From: Cryphonectria parasitica EP155
Taxonomy: Eukaryota; Ascomycota; Sordariomycetes; Diaporthales; Cryphonectriaceae
Direction of reading: 5' to 3'
Length of the DNA stretch: 64,000 nt
NCBI RefSeq assembly: GCF_011745365.1
Contig: NW_024468910.1
Location: forward strand, 4,885,172 to 4,949,171
In this document: positions 42,056-52,970 of the stretch, piece after piece
How positions within the stretch are numbered: the first letter of the stretch is position 1
Layout: the number at the start of each line of letters is the position of its first letter
Program-made: the position numbers and the translations under genes
Notes under the pieces: generated by a model
What the model saw: the letters and a program-made list of their open reading frames with translations, nothing else
What the model was told of the DNA's origin: nothing
Databases searched by the model: none

Positions 42056-43495
42056 CTAGGATTTCTTGCTATATGGCGAGTAGGTTCTGTGACCTGAATC
42101 AACTCGAGATGTAGTTTGCCGTAGTCCAGCGCGAGGTTTTTGGCGCTTTCCGAGTTGACCAGTGCGTTGTATGAGATCAGGCCGTTCGGTGGTCTTGTTC
42201 GACTTCTTCACCGTCGACGAAGAGGATGAGGAACAAGATGATGATGATGTAGGGGGCGTAGGCAAGGCACCGCTCACAACGTCCCGTGGGAGGGAGAGCA
42301 GAGCACCGCTGACGAGGTATTTCCTGGCCGGCGCTTTGGTTCTTCTCGGTCGCTCACGTACAAAATCATTGAAGTCGTGCTCCATCATTGCCTTCGCATG
42401 AATTTTGTACCATGGTTGTATGGTGGGCACGACGACGCCGCCGCCACCGCTGCCGCCCACACCGTTCTTGAGAAGACTGTTGCTTGCTGCTCGGTTGGCG
42501 CTGACGGAAGAATCCCCCTCGTTGCTGGCCTCGACATGCTTAGGCTTCTTGAACTGAGACATGCTGTCAATTGCTGCACTCGTTCCAGTAGAATATGCTT
42601 CTTCCACTTGAGTAGACAGGGCCGACGCACTCTGTTTGTCAGACTGCCTTTCCGACTTGGTAGCTGCCGTCTCTTGCCCATTCTTGCCCGCCTGCTCCTT
42701 CTTGACCTTCTTCCCTTGCCCCTTCTCAAGCTTGAGACGGGCCGAGTCATCATCAAGCCTTCTCTTCTTTGATTTGGCCCTCGCATGGTCATCGAAGGCG
42801 CCATCTAAGTTCAACGGGTCCCGCTTGTCACCCATCCGGCTGTTATCGTCCAAAAGATGGTTGTCGGTGAACGGGGAGGCGTCGGAACAAGATTCGGGTG
42901 CGGATTGCGTGGGGGAGCGATCGCCATCATCCCCCTCCGAGTCGAAGCCGGAGAACGACGTGTCATCGTTATCGGCTTGTGCTATAGTATGGGGAGGGCG
43001 CTCATCGGTGTCGAGGTCGGGGCCCAGGTGGCGCTTGGACTTCCAGAGCTCGATCCTGATCAGGTCGAGATCGTTCGCGCGCTGGGTCGAAAGATCCGAC
43101 TGGTAGAAATGCTCCCTCTCCTTAAGCTCCTTTCCCAAAAACCTGATGTGGCTGCGCTCGCGTCTTGCAAGTGCCTCACTGTTCCTCAAGAGCAGCTCGC
43201 GCGGCAGCCAGTCCTTGGCAGAGAGACTCCGGAGGTCTCTTTGTGCCTCCCTCAGGAGAGCACGGTCGATCTCCTCGCGCTTCTTGATTAACCTGGCAGT
43301 CCTCTTCGTGAGGCCTCGCTTGAACCTATCGGTCAATGGCTGTGCCAGTCGAAGCCTGGGCTTGCTGGTGACGCTGTCAGGGCTGGGCTGTGAGGCTTTG
43401 GTGCCCTTCAATTTGGCTTTAAGGCGCCGGTTGATTTCGTCCGATTTCGGAGGCGTGGCGCTGTCGCCTTGCGGCGCACTTGTGGCTGCTGCCAT
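42056..43495 (-). CDS. Basic, mostly disordered protein, unknown function
   Basis: 479 residues in one exon, from the ATG at 43495 (MAAATSAPQGD). The frame continues six codons upstream only from a TTG. Residues ~50-165 are highly charged and helical (RFKRGLTKRTARLIKKREEI, SLSAKDWLPRELLLRN, ERSHIRFLGKELKEREHFY, LDLIRIELWKSKR). An acidic Asp/Ser-rich stretch and a Lys-rich region with probable nuclear localisation signals (KSKKRRL, KGQGKKVKKEQ) follow. Near the C-terminus a compact block (IQPWYKIHAKAMMEHDFNDF then RERPRRTKAPARKYLVSGALL) looks conserved. This is consistent with a nuclear or chromatin-associated protein, but no known domain was recognised. Confidence 0.8.
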   Translation of the reverse strand: MAAATSAPQGDSATPPKSDEINRRLKAKLKGTKASQPSPDSVTSKPRLRLAQPLTDRFKRGLTKRTARLIKKREEIDRALLREAQRDLRSLSAKDWLPRELLLRNSEALARRERSHIRFLGKELKEREHFYQSDLSTQRANDLDLIRIELWKSKRHLGPDLDTDERPPHTIAQADNDDTSFSGFDSEGDDGDRSPTQSAPESCSDASPFTDNHLLDDNSRMGDKRDPLNLDGAFDDHARAKSKKRRLDDDSARLKLEKGQGKKVKKEQAGKNGQETAATKSERQSDKQSASALSTQVEEAYSTGTSAAIDSMSQFKKPKHVEASNEGDSSVSANRAASNSLLKNGVGGSGGGGVVVPTIQPWYKIHAKAMMEHDFNDFVRERPRRTKAPARKYLVSGALLSLPRDVVSGALPTPPTSSSSCSSSSSSTVKKSNKTTERPDLIQRTGQLGKRQKPRAGLRQTTSRVDSGHRTYSPYSKKS

Positions 43496-44388
43496 GGGCG
43501 GCGGCCTCTGCAAGGCGAAGTGCTCGCAAGAAGAGGGCGAGGTGTTGAGGAATCGTGTTGTGAAGGAGCCGTCGATTAGGATTTTTCTTTTTGGACAGGA
43601 ACTTTTTGACGGGGGCTGATAAGATAGCTGGGGGGGGGGGGTTGGTTTGGGGGGCCGGATCTAGGATAGGTGGGTGGGGGTGGGACGGGCCTAAAGGCCG
43701 CATTCAGATTGTCGATGTCTGGACTGGGCCGAACCGAACTATGGATCAAGATGACTTTGTTGTATACCTGCCTGTCCTGTGCGACCAGGGCACGATACTT
43801 TCCTGATGATGGGACAGGAAGGAAGGAGTAGAAAGAAGAAGAAGAAGGGAGGGGAACGAAGAAGAGAAAAAAGAAAGCAGGTTCAGACGAGACGAGACAT
43901 ACACTCACATGTGAATCGTTACAGTACGTACCATGGTAAGTGAGTGCCTGCCATGGACCATGTAATTGCAGTACAGAGGACGTATACTGTTCTACAGAGA
44001 TATCTGACAAACCAGGAATCATCTCATACACCGCACCCCGTCAGGAAAACAAACACATGGTACCATCAGCAAGAAGCACTAGGCTAGTAGGCCCCTCACC
44101 CACCACTTCCCAAAACCTGGGGTACTGTACTAATGTATGTAGTATAGTACTCCCTTGTACATTGTTTGCTAATCCCCACATCCGAACTACCAGGGGTCTT
44201 AAACGCGGACCTCGGCTCTTGGGGGGAGCATAAGGAAGGAGGAGAGTAAATCCGGCTCAGCAGACGACTTGCTGTTCTGCTCTCTTCTTCCCCTTCACAA
44301 ATCGATTCTTATTTCTGTGTTCTTTCCCCCTGCTTTCTCTATCTGGATGAAAATCTTGAGCCAGTAATTCATTCCTATAAGAATCATC
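43496..44388. other. Divergent intergenic region
   Basis: Shared promoter space between the unknown basic protein (-) and the hydratase (+). It contains a G-run near 43631-43640 and GTAC palindromes at about 44122-44160. No coding exon was seen. Confidence 0.5.
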
Positions 44389-45471
44389 ATGAGTGGTCCC
44401 GGTGTCGGTTTCGAGTATCCTCCAAAGCCCGTTGCGTGGCTGAAGCGAGATGCTCTCCTCTTCGCCAACAGCATTGGCTGCAAGCCTGATGAGCTTCACT
44501 TCCTCTACGTAAGCAGGCGAGACAGACACAGAGAGAGGAAGACTTTTGAGACACAAACGAATCATAGAATTCTAACTGTTGCAGGAACTTCACCCCGACT
44601 TTGCTGTCTTCCCTTCCTACTCGGTGATCCTGCGTAAGTGAAGGACTCATCGCTGCTTTGGCTTAATTGGTGCTGACCTTCTCGTTCCTCTTTTCTCTTT
44701 TCTTGATCAGCGTTCAAGGGCACCACGCAAGAGGTCATTGACTTCTACGCTGCCCAGAAGGCGACCAAGATCCCTGGTGTCCCAGATTTTGACTACACCC
44801 GTGTGGTCGACGGCCAGCGGCTAGTCGAGTTTCTCAAGCCCCTGCCTACCACCTCCGAGGGCCGCAACTTTGAGATCCGCTCCAAGGTCCTGGGTGTCTA
44901 CGACAAGGGCCGCCCCGGGTCCGTCCTCGAGGTCCAGCAGGAGCTCGTCGACGCCGGCACCGGCGAGGTGTACTCGCGGGCCACCGGCAGCTCTTTCTTC
45001 GTGGCGCAGGGCAACTGGGGAGGACCCAAGGGCCCTGCGACCGAGAACTTCCCGCCACCCAAGGACAAGACCCCCGACGTGACTTTTGAGGCGCAGACGG
45101 AGCGCGGGACGGCCCTATTGTACAGGCTCAACGGCGACTACAACCCGCTGCACGCGACTCCCGAGCCGGGCAAGAAGATGGGCTTTGGCGGCGAGATCTT
45201 GCACGGCCTGTACTCGTTCAACTCCACCTGCCACGGGCTCCTGAGGCATCTTGGCGGGAGTGACCCCAAGAACCTGAAGGAATTCCAGGCGAGGTTTGCG
45301 AGCCCTGTCAAGCCTGGTGATAAGCTGGTGACCAATGTCTGGAGGACTGGCGAGGTCAAGGATGGATTTGAGGAGGTCCGATTCGTTACCAGTATCGCGG
45401 GCAAGAAGGTGTGCCTGAGCAACGGACGAGCTCTCGTCAAGGTTGTTGGCCCGGCCAAGAGCAAGCTGTAA
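44389..45471 (+). CDS. Peroxisomal enoyl-CoA hydratase 2 (MaoC-like), PTS1 = SKL
   Basis: Hydrates trans-2-enoyl-CoA to (R)-3-hydroxyacyl-CoA in peroxisomal fatty-acid metabolism. Three exons, 44389-44508, 44585-44633 and 44711-45471. Introns are GTAAGC...TTGCAG (phase 0) and GTAAGT...ATCAG (phase 1). The product is 309 residues. It has a tandem hot-dog layout: an N-terminal degenerate half, then the hydratase 2 motif YRLNGDYNPLHATPE with catalytic Asp199 and His204, then GFGGEILHGLYSF. The protein ends exactly in Ser-Lys-Leu, the canonical peroxisome signal. Unlike multifunctional yeast Fox2, it stands alone without a dehydrogenase domain. Specific substrate is unknown. Confidence 0.93.
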
Positions 45472-46028
45472 AGATACATTTGTTCTGACTCCTGCTTTCG
45501 AGTGAGACGCATTTGGGATTGAAATTTTATCAGTCACTCTTTTTCTTCTTCTTGGCCAAGTTTGTTTTGGTGGCTGAAAAATTAGGCTGCATGTGAATTA
45601 TTCGCATATGTCAACTGAGATTTCAACGATGTTGCCTGCCTTCTCATGGTGCGCTTGCAGAACTAAGCAAGGATGTAATGAGGCTTTTGAAGAGTTTATT
45701 CGAACTATGGTTTGGAGAAAGCTTCCTTTGTGCTTCTCCCTTCTATTTTTCCAAAGAGAATCGAAAATAATCTCAAGAGTCGATTACTGATCATGGTAAC
45801 CCAGAATGCTGGGCTGGTCCTGTAGCTGTAGTGTGGTTTGCTTTTAGGCAGCGGCTGGAGCGCTGCATGGGTGCCTACGGCCCAGGCCTGACCGCCGAAA
45901 AACCTCTCGCTGCGGGTGTCAGGCACAGCTCTGGAAAGCCTCAACAAGCCAACTCAGTAAATTCCCTCTGAAGAATAGAAAGAGAGAAAGGAAGAAAGAA
46001 CAAGGACGTTCAGCAAAGATGTTGCAAG
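45472..46028. other. Intergenic between two plus-strand genes
   Basis: 3' flank of the hydratase and promoter/leader of the tubulin cofactor gene; a purine-rich leader lies just before 46019. Nothing else was seen. Confidence 0.5.
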
Positions 46029-46045
46029 ATGTCGCAAAATGTTGA
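46019..46045 (+). promoter_or_regulatory. Overlapping uORF of the tubulin cofactor E gene
   Basis: An ATG at 46019 opens an eight-codon frame ending in TGA at 46043-46045. It overlaps the main start (46029) in another frame. If the transcript begins upstream of it, it would reduce translation of the main protein. Confidence 0.4.
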
Positions 46046-48009
46046 GCACCACATCGGACAGCGCCGTTCTTACGACGGCGCTTTATGCACCGTCCGATAC
46101 ATTGGCCAAGTCGGCGGTACCAGCGGCGAATGGTTGGGTGTTGAATGGGACGACCCCTCCAGAGGCAAACACGATGGCTCTCACAAGGGAGCCCGGTACT
46201 TCACGTGTAAGCCTTCCCCCTCTTGCAAGCGATCATATGCATTCCACACAGGCAGGCAACAAAGACAGCAGCTCAAATCTCGTTCAGGTCTATCCAAGTC
46301 CCCCACGGCAGCCTCCTTCGTGCGGCCCACAAGGCCGGTCGAGAAGCCGCAGAGTTTCCTCGAGGCCCTTCAGCAAAAGTACGCCTCGGAGGTGACGGCA
46401 GACCACAAGCCCATCGCACCGGGTCCGCAGATTGTGATCTCGGGCAAGGTTGCTGAGGAGATTGGTTTCGACAAGATCCGCAGGCAGCAGGCCCAGCTGA
46501 GCGAGCTCAAGATCGTCATCCTCGATGGCATGCGGATCGTTGCGCCCTCGGTCGCTGCTGCTTCTGGTGGCCAGGAGACGAAGCCCGTCCGCGAGATCTG
46601 CCCAAAGGTGACGGAGCTGGATCTCAGCCGGAACTTACTGGCGGATCTTGCCCCTGTGGTTGAGATCTGTTCCGACTTGACTGAGCTGCGTGGTCTGAGG
46701 CTTAAGTAGGTTCGCCGCGGCGTTGCTCCATTTTCGTATAGCTTTCTCTGTGTGCCTGACATTTGACAGTGGCAATCGCTTTCTGGACGTGCTCCAAGAT
46801 GAATCCTTAGTTGGCTCTGAGAAGGCCTTTAAGCGCGTCAAGGAACTCGCAGTCGATGAGACCCTCATGCGGTGGGACGAGATATGCCATGTCGCCACCA
46901 GATTTCTCAGCCTTGCTGCCCTTTACGCCAGCTCCAACCAGCTTTCCAGACTGTCACCTATCCCAGCCTCTTCCACCCTCCTAGAAACACTCACGTCTAT
47001 CTACCTGGAGTTCAATGACTTCACCTCGCTTTCTGACATTGCTAGCCTCGCGGCTGTAACGGGCCTCCGAAATTTACACCTCAAGGGCAACCGAATCTCA
47101 GCCATATCATCCGACACGACAGAGAACTTGCCGGCTTTCAGCAAGTCTCTCACGCACCTCGACATCTCTTACAACAAGATCCACAAATGGTCCTTTATCG
47201 ATGCCCTCCCGGATACGTTCCCTGGCTTGGTGTCCCTGCGCCTGGCTCATAACCCCGTCTATGACAACCCGGGTGGTTTCGATCACTCCAATGGCGACAG
47301 CGCCGCCGCCGCAGCAGAAAGTGCCAAAGCCACGGTGACCGAAGAGGCTTACATGCTGACCGTCGGCCGTCTGGGATCGCTCAAGTCCCTCAACTTCAGC
47401 ACCATCACACCTGAGGATCGCACCAACGCCGAGATGTTCTACCTCTCCAGAATCGGCCGCCAGCTCTCCTCCGTGCCGGACACGCCCGAGGACGAGGCCA
47501 GGGTGATCGAGGGGCACCGCAGGTACCACGAGCTGTGTGAGCTGTACGGCGAGCCGGCTGTCAACCGGCGCACAGAGACCAACCCCAACTTTCTAGAGGC
47601 GAGGCTTGTGAGCGTCGTCTTCCGGTTTCAGCATGAAGAGAAGCGTGCGCAGGTCCCCAAGTCGCTCGATATCTACGCCGTCAAGGGCGTTGCCGGCAGG
47701 CTCTTCGGGCACCCGCCGCTCAAGCTGCGCCTCATCTGGGAAACTGGAGAATGGGACCCTGTGGCGGGCTATGACGAGGAGGTCGGCGACAGCAGCGACG
47801 ATGAGGAGGAATCAGTCCAGGAGCAGGTGAAGACGAAGGAGGAGGAGGAGAAGGAGAAAAAGAAGGAGATAGGTGTGGAGGAGCAAACACGGCCCATGAA
47901 CAGAGCTGCCAGATGGGTTAAGAGGGAGGTCGAGCTGAACGACTCGCCTAGACAGTTTGGATTTTGTGTGGATGGGCTGGATGTCACAATCAGGGTAGAG
48001 CCGCGATAG
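46029..48009 (+). CDS. PAC2: Tubulin-folding cofactor E (CAP-Gly and LRR)
   Basis: Chaperone that captures alpha-tubulin and helps build or dismantle the alpha/beta dimer in the cytosol. Three exons, 46029-46206, 46288-46705 and 46770-48009. Introns begin GTAAGC and GTAGGT; frame is restored at each (RYFTC-LSKSPTAASF and LRLNGNRF). The product is 611 residues. The CAP-Gly domain lies at residues ~8-75, with the GKHDG groove motif at 46-50 (usual form GKNDG). Leucine-rich repeats follow (VTELDLSRNLL, LRNLHLKGNRI, LTHLDISYNKI, LVSLRLAHNPV). A ubiquitin-like C-terminus ends VDGLDVTIRVEPR. An acidic Glu/Lys insertion interrupts the C-terminal domain. Confidence 0.94.
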
Positions 48010-48426
48010 ACAGAAAGAGAGAGAATGACAAAGCATAGGCACTGTAGAGCACGATGAACATAAGACAAGACAAGACATGTTGACCATGGCAGCAATCGCT
48101 TGCTGACGTATTGTATGCCGCCATAGCAATCACAGCAGGCTTGAGTTTGCGTCCGCGCGGAAGGCCAGGCAATCATCGCCGTAGCAAGCAAACAAGATCC
48201 TGGTTGTAGGAGATTCCCTTGCCCTTTCAATACCGGCAGGCCAAGAACAGAGTCATTCGGAAAATTCCGGGGGGGGGGGGGGGTATTTAACTTTTCCTAT
48301 TCATCTATTTAAACGATGAAAGGTAAGTCTTTTTGAGTGTTGGTGTCCCAAGTTCAAGCATAGTCTTTGTTACGCCCTCTTCAAAGCAGCAACAGACACC
48401 TAGACACAAGAAAAACTATCCTCTAC
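48010..48426. other. Intergenic with a poly-G tract
   Basis: Short gap between two plus-strand genes. A run of about 15 G at 48269-48283 is followed directly by TATTTAA, a possible TATA element for the CCCH gene ~150 bp downstream. Confidence 0.45.
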
Positions 48427-50160
48427 ATGCAAGCACGCACTTCTCAACCCATGTATCCGTGCCCTGAATACTTCATTGTCCGCCGCGGCGCTCGCCAGGA
48501 CACCATGGTGCCGCTTGTCGCTGCGGATCAGCTCCCTGAGTGGCTGCAACTCGCCGGCGTCCCGCGCGAGCTCAGGGCCGAGCAGGCCAGTGGGCTCGTC
48601 AGTCTCGGGATTCTCAGCCGGGAGGACGACAGCGTTTACGAGGTATGTCTGCGCACAGATATGATCCGGGCCATCCTGAACGGCACGGAAATTGAGCCTG
48701 AGACGCCGGGTTTTTCTGCTACGGAGAAGGGCACAGAGGAGGATCACAGAAAGAAGGGGAAGAGGGAGGAGGAGGAAGCTGGGCTGCAGTATTTTGCTGC
48801 AGCGCCCCGGAAGGATACAGTGACGATGACGACGTCGACTGCCGAGAGGATGGCTCAGAGCGATAAACCACAGGAAAGATCGTCGCCTCGCACCGCTGGG
48901 ATGCGAGCAGCGGTAGCAACTGCGGAAGCAATGGTACGCTGCAATAGTAACGAGGTCACAGTCTCTGCGGCAAGCCGAGAGCGGATTCGTGCTGAGAAGC
49001 CAGACAAGCCTCACCACCACCACCAACATCATCACTACCAGCAGCATGAGAACAGACAGAAGGCACCTGGGCTGGCCTTCTCGGATCCTAGGCTCATCAT
49101 GACACCCCGGCATAACACAATCGACAGTGAGCGTGATGAATTTCGGTGTCTTCCTGCTGCAGCTCAGCACCGTGGTACCAAGGAACACAACAAACCTGTC
49201 ATGGGCAATATGAACACCACTTACTGCCGACACTGGTGCCACCATGGCACATGCAAATGGGGACGTGGGTGCCGATACCAGCACCGAATGCCGACGAGCT
49301 GGGAGGGCCTGCGCGAGATTGGGCTCAAGGACTTTCCTACCTGGTATCTCCTGGTGATGGGCGCTGAAGGGTTCCCTGCTGGGCCGAGAAGAGGAGGAGA
49401 AGATATAGACGTGGATATGCACGTGGCCAGCGCCAATACAGACGACAGTCGCTTGACCAGCCCGAGACATTCCTTTCACCCGGCAGAAGCCCTTCTCTCG
49501 ACGTCGTCATCCTCTCCCTCTTCCTCTTCCTCCCGGCACTCTGAGACTCACAGACCCGCCAACCTCTCACAGCAGTACCACCATCAGCCCTCGCCCATGG
49601 ACCTCCGCCTTATGCAAGGGCGTATGTCGGCCCTCCTCTCTGGGAGCACGGAAATGAGCAATCGGCAGAAGCTACGTCAGATCAAGGAAATGCGCGAGCT
49701 ATTCCTGCGGACCAGCAATGCATCCTCCAGACCAGCATCGTTTCCCGAACCTGCCACCAGCCTCCAAAACAACGCCACCATGCTCCGAAGACGACAAGGA
49801 GGTACCCAGGGAGTTGGCATCCATCCCCAGGGCAGTTTCAACCTATATACCGACGAAAACAGCATGGTGGCCCCCACGGTCAGCCTGAGTGCTGCAGGCA
49901 GGAGGCACGGCGCGCAGGAGGAGGAGGGGCAGCAGAGGGATGCAAAGGTGACGGTGGAGAGCCTGACCCCGGCGGACATGATTAAAAAAGACAGGAGTAT
50001 TGGCACAGCCAGTGGCGGGAAGGCTATTGGGCCGTACGGCGAGGATGACGACGATGAGGACTTGCGTGGGAGGTTGTCGCCGGTAAGCAGTGACTTGGTG
50101 GCTAGCGAGGAGAATATATCCGGAGCGCGAGGAAAAGACAGGCTTGTGGACATCGATTGA
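48427..50160 (+). CDS. CCCH-type zinc-finger protein
   Basis: 577 residues if the ATG at 48427 is used; a second in-frame ATG at 48451 would give 569. The N-terminal ~90 residues form a compact domain (EYFIVRRGARQDTMVPLVAADQLPEWLQLAGVPREL) that recalls other fungal CCCH proteins. The single zinc finger has spacing C-x8-C-x5-C-x3-H at about 267-286 (YCRHWCHHGTCKWGRGCRYQH), the RNA-binding type. It is followed by an RMPTSWEGLREIGLKDFPTWY block. The rest is low complexity: a His-rich run, Ser-rich runs and an acidic tail. An RNA-related role is likely from the finger alone. The frame runs to 50160 with no need for introns. Confidence 0.85.
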   Translation: MQARTSQPMYPCPEYFIVRRGARQDTMVPLVAADQLPEWLQLAGVPRELRAEQASGLVSLGILSREDDSVYEVCLRTDMIRAILNGTEIEPETPGFSATEKGTEEDHRKKGKREEEEAGLQYFAAAPRKDTVTMTTSTAERMAQSDKPQERSSPRTAGMRAAVATAEAMVRCNSNEVTVSAASRERIRAEKPDKPHHHHQHHHYQQHENRQKAPGLAFSDPRLIMTPRHNTIDSERDEFRCLPAAAQHRGTKEHNKPVMGNMNTTYCRHWCHHGTCKWGRGCRYQHRMPTSWEGLREIGLKDFPTWYLLVMGAEGFPAGPRRGGEDIDVDMHVASANTDDSRLTSPRHSFHPAEALLSTSSSSPSSSSSRHSETHRPANLSQQYHHQPSPMDLRLMQGRMSALLSGSTEMSNRQKLRQIKEMRELFLRTSNASSRPASFPEPATSLQNNATMLRRRQGGTQGVGIHPQGSFNLYTDENSMVAPTVSLSAAGRRHGAQEEEGQQRDAKVTVESLTPADMIKKDRSIGTASGGKAIGPYGEDDDDEDLRGRLSPVSSDLVASEENISGARGKDRLVDID

Positions 50161-50929
50161 AAAAGTAAGTAGCTGGCGACCAAGCATGTGGAGATAAAGT
50201 GGGTTGTGTAGCAAGTTCCTGTGATGGACTTGGCCGAGAATGAGGCACAGGCATTCGGTTCATTGGGAGTCGGGGATCGAAGGAAAATCGCCATGGATTT
50301 TGGAAGAACTCAAGAGCCTGTCGCTCGCCATTTGTGTGTCTGGATTATTAGTCCATCAATTCCGGCTGTTGACAACTTCGATTTCCGTTCGCGCGTTTCT
50401 TTCTCCGAGGCTGATGCTGTACATCGCTATTCGGTTGGTAAGTTGTAGACACTTTGTTGTCTGAGAGGGTGGAATCCTCCTGGATCGTCTGCTAAAGACC
50501 GTGAAACCGAGGAAACAGGGCGGCGACGGTTTTAGTGTACTTACGGATAGAAACAAAAAGTGGGTCTTATTTCCAGTGGCAGTTGCCCTTCGTACAGCAG
50601 CTGGATCCTTAACGCCGGGCGCGAATGAGATCATCACCCTTTGCTGATCGCTGCTGCCGTCACTAAAACTGGCTTTACTCACAAAGGGATAACTTGGTTG
50701 GCGATATCACCGAGGCGGGGTTGGGATTTTCTTAAAACAAAAGGAATATCAAGTTACTCACAAAAAATATATAATTCACCACGGATCTCTTTCTCTGCTC
50801 TGCTATTCCAGCTCGATAACAGCAAATTTCAACGCACTCATTAGTCGGGTTTCTTTCAGTAAACCCATTTTTGACCAAGACCAAATACACACACTTTTAC
50901 TCGCAAAAACTTTGTACACCACAGCAACA
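50161..50929. other. Intergenic between two plus-strand genes
   Basis: 3' flank of the CCCH gene and promoter/leader of the aldo-keto reductase. The leader just upstream of 50930 is A/C-rich (ACACCACAGCAACA). No gene was seen. Confidence 0.5.
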
Positions 50930-51999
50930 ATGCCTCAAATCAACGGACGAGAGGTCGGCCCCATTGGCTACGGTCTTATGGGTGAGTGATTACACACTAC
51001 CTGATCCCACCAGCCGCACTCTAATGATCGAATCGCGATGCTAACACGAGCTATTTTGCAGGCTTCACTTGGCGGCCCAACCCTTGCCCCCAGGAGCAGG
51101 CTTTTGAGGCGATGCGTGCCGCTCTCAAGAATGGCTGCACCTTTTGGAACGGGGGCGAGTTCTACGGAGGCCCCGAATACAACAGCCCCGTCCTGCTGGA
51201 GCGTTACTTTGAGAAGTATCCCGAGGACGCGGACAAGATCGTCCTCAGCATCAAGGGCGCCGGGGGGGCTCGGCTGGAGAAGGGAGCCGACGGTAGCCCC
51301 GAGGAGATCCGGCGTTCCCTCGACGCTGTCCTAAGCCAGCTCAAGGGCCGCAAGAAGCTGGACCTCTTCGAGTGTGCCCGCCGTGACCCTCGCGTGCCGT
51401 TGGAGGTGACATTTGGCGAGATTCAAAAATACATCGACGCGGGCAAACTGGGCGGCATCTCGCTGTCCGAGGTCAATGCGCAGACGATTCACGACGCCGT
51501 CAAGATCACAAAGGTCAAGGCTGTTGAGGTCGAGCTCAGCCTGTTCTCCACCGACGTACTCGAGAACGGCGTCGCCGCGGCCTGTGCACAGTACGACATC
51601 CCGCTGGTGGCCTACTCACCCCTGTGCCGCGGCCTGTTGACAAGCACATTCAAGTCGTTTGACGATATTCCCGAGGGCGATTTCAGGCGTTACATGCCGC
51701 GCTTCCAGGGCGAAAACTTCCAGCATAACATCACCCTGGTGGAACGCGTCAAGACGCTGGCCGACAAGAAGGGCGTCACCCCAGGCCAGTTTGCTCTGGC
51801 CTGGGTGAGGGCGCTCTCCAGGCGTCCTGGCATGCCGACCATCATCCCCATCCCCGGAGCAACGACGGTGGACAGGGTCAATGAGAATTCCAAGCTGGTA
51901 GACCTGACAGACGAGGACATGGCGGCGGTTGATGAGATCCTGGACAAGATGGATATCAAGGGGACTCGCTACCCCGCTGGCGCGCCCACCAACACCTAG
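50930..51999 (+). CDS. PLR1: Aldo-keto reductase, pyridoxal reductase type
   Basis: Likely NADPH-dependent pyridoxal reductase (vitamin B6 salvage), as S. pombe Plr1. Two exons, 50930-50981 and 51062-51999. The 80-bp phase-1 intron has GTGAGT, a GCTAACAC branch and TTTTGCAG. The product is 329 residues. It has the AKR barrel order: PIGYGLMGFTW, then NGGEFYGGPEYN with the catalytic Tyr, IVLSIKGAG with the catalytic Lys, and a fourth-strand LDLFECARRD where classical AKRs have His. Then come ISLSEVNAQTI, VELSLFSTD, PLVAYSPLCRGLLTS and the cofactor segment IPIPGATTVDRVNEN. Substrate assignment rests on overall resemblance, so another small aldehyde is possible. Confidence 0.88.
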
Positions 52000-52970
52000 G
52001 ACAGACAGAGGAGACCTTCAAGTGTGGACATATTACTCTTTCGTAGCTGAATTTGAACTGCCTTGTTGTGAACACTCAAACTATTAGCATACTACTGCAC
52101 TCGCTAATATTGACTGTGTTTAAGATTGTGTTGAACAGACGTGTTTTGCAGGCTGGCATCTTCAGAGCCCTACAAGTAGGGTTTGTGTTTTTTGTCCACA
52201 ATGCCACCGCTTACGCAGTGTCTTCAGAATTGCAGAACTCATTGTTCATCAATTGATGCCAGCGTGTCAAAGGAAAGAAAGAAGAACAAGGCTCAACTGT
52301 GACTGCGCTTACCGTATTACCTCTTTTGAAGACTCCCAAAATCATAGAAAATTTCTAACAGATATAGGGATTTCAAAGGACCGAGATCGTGAGAGAACGC
52401 CGTCGAAGCTCCATATTGCCCGTGTTGTGACGCCAATGACGAGGCTGCGCGCCTGTGCTTGTTGTCCTTGAGGGTGGAAAAGAAAGCAAGGGAAACAAAG
52501 AAGAAAAAGTTATGAGTGAGACGAAAAGCCAATTTGGCAGTGCGGACTTAAGCGGTGTTTTATATCCCACTGATCTGGCCCTGCCTGCCAAGCCTGCTTA
52601 CCTAACAGGCCTAATGCCGTGGCTGTATGTACCACAGTACAGACCAAGTACAGTACCAATGCTGTACAACAGCGTGCTCACTATTCCTAGCGTACGTAAA
52701 TACAGCAAAGCTCGGATGCTTCAATATGCATTCTCTTTCTTTTCACGACACATACAAAGTCTGATTAAGTTATTCAGTCTAAAATCTCACCTATATTCTA
52801 CTCAACATAAATAGACGCTCCTGGCGCCTTGATGCTGGGCTGAAGACGGCCCTCCTCCTCCTCCTCCTCCTCCTCGTCGTCGTCGTCGTCGTCGTCTTCG
52901 TCGATGAGATGCAGATGAGAAATGAAGGTAACAAAATTGAGCAAAAACGAGGGTTAAAAAACCAAATAAC
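52000..52970. other. Tail-to-tail intergenic region
   Basis: Between the reductase (+) and the HET pseudogene (-). It contains GTAC palindromes at about 52625-52675 and a trinucleotide tract (listed). No intact gene was seen. Confidence 0.45.
52851..52896 (+). repeat. Compound trinucleotide repeat (CCT)n(CGT)n
   Basis: About eight CTC/CCT units run directly into about seven CGT units. On the minus strand one frame reads an Asp run then a Glu run, ending at a stop near 52808. It might therefore be the former acidic tail of the decayed gene to the right, or simply a microsatellite. Confidence 0.7.

Noticed and set aside
48269..48283. Poly-G tract as a functional site
   Set aside because: Homopolymer G/C runs recur at about 27728, 31797, 36801, 37737, 43631 and 62430. 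They look like neutral slippage tracts.
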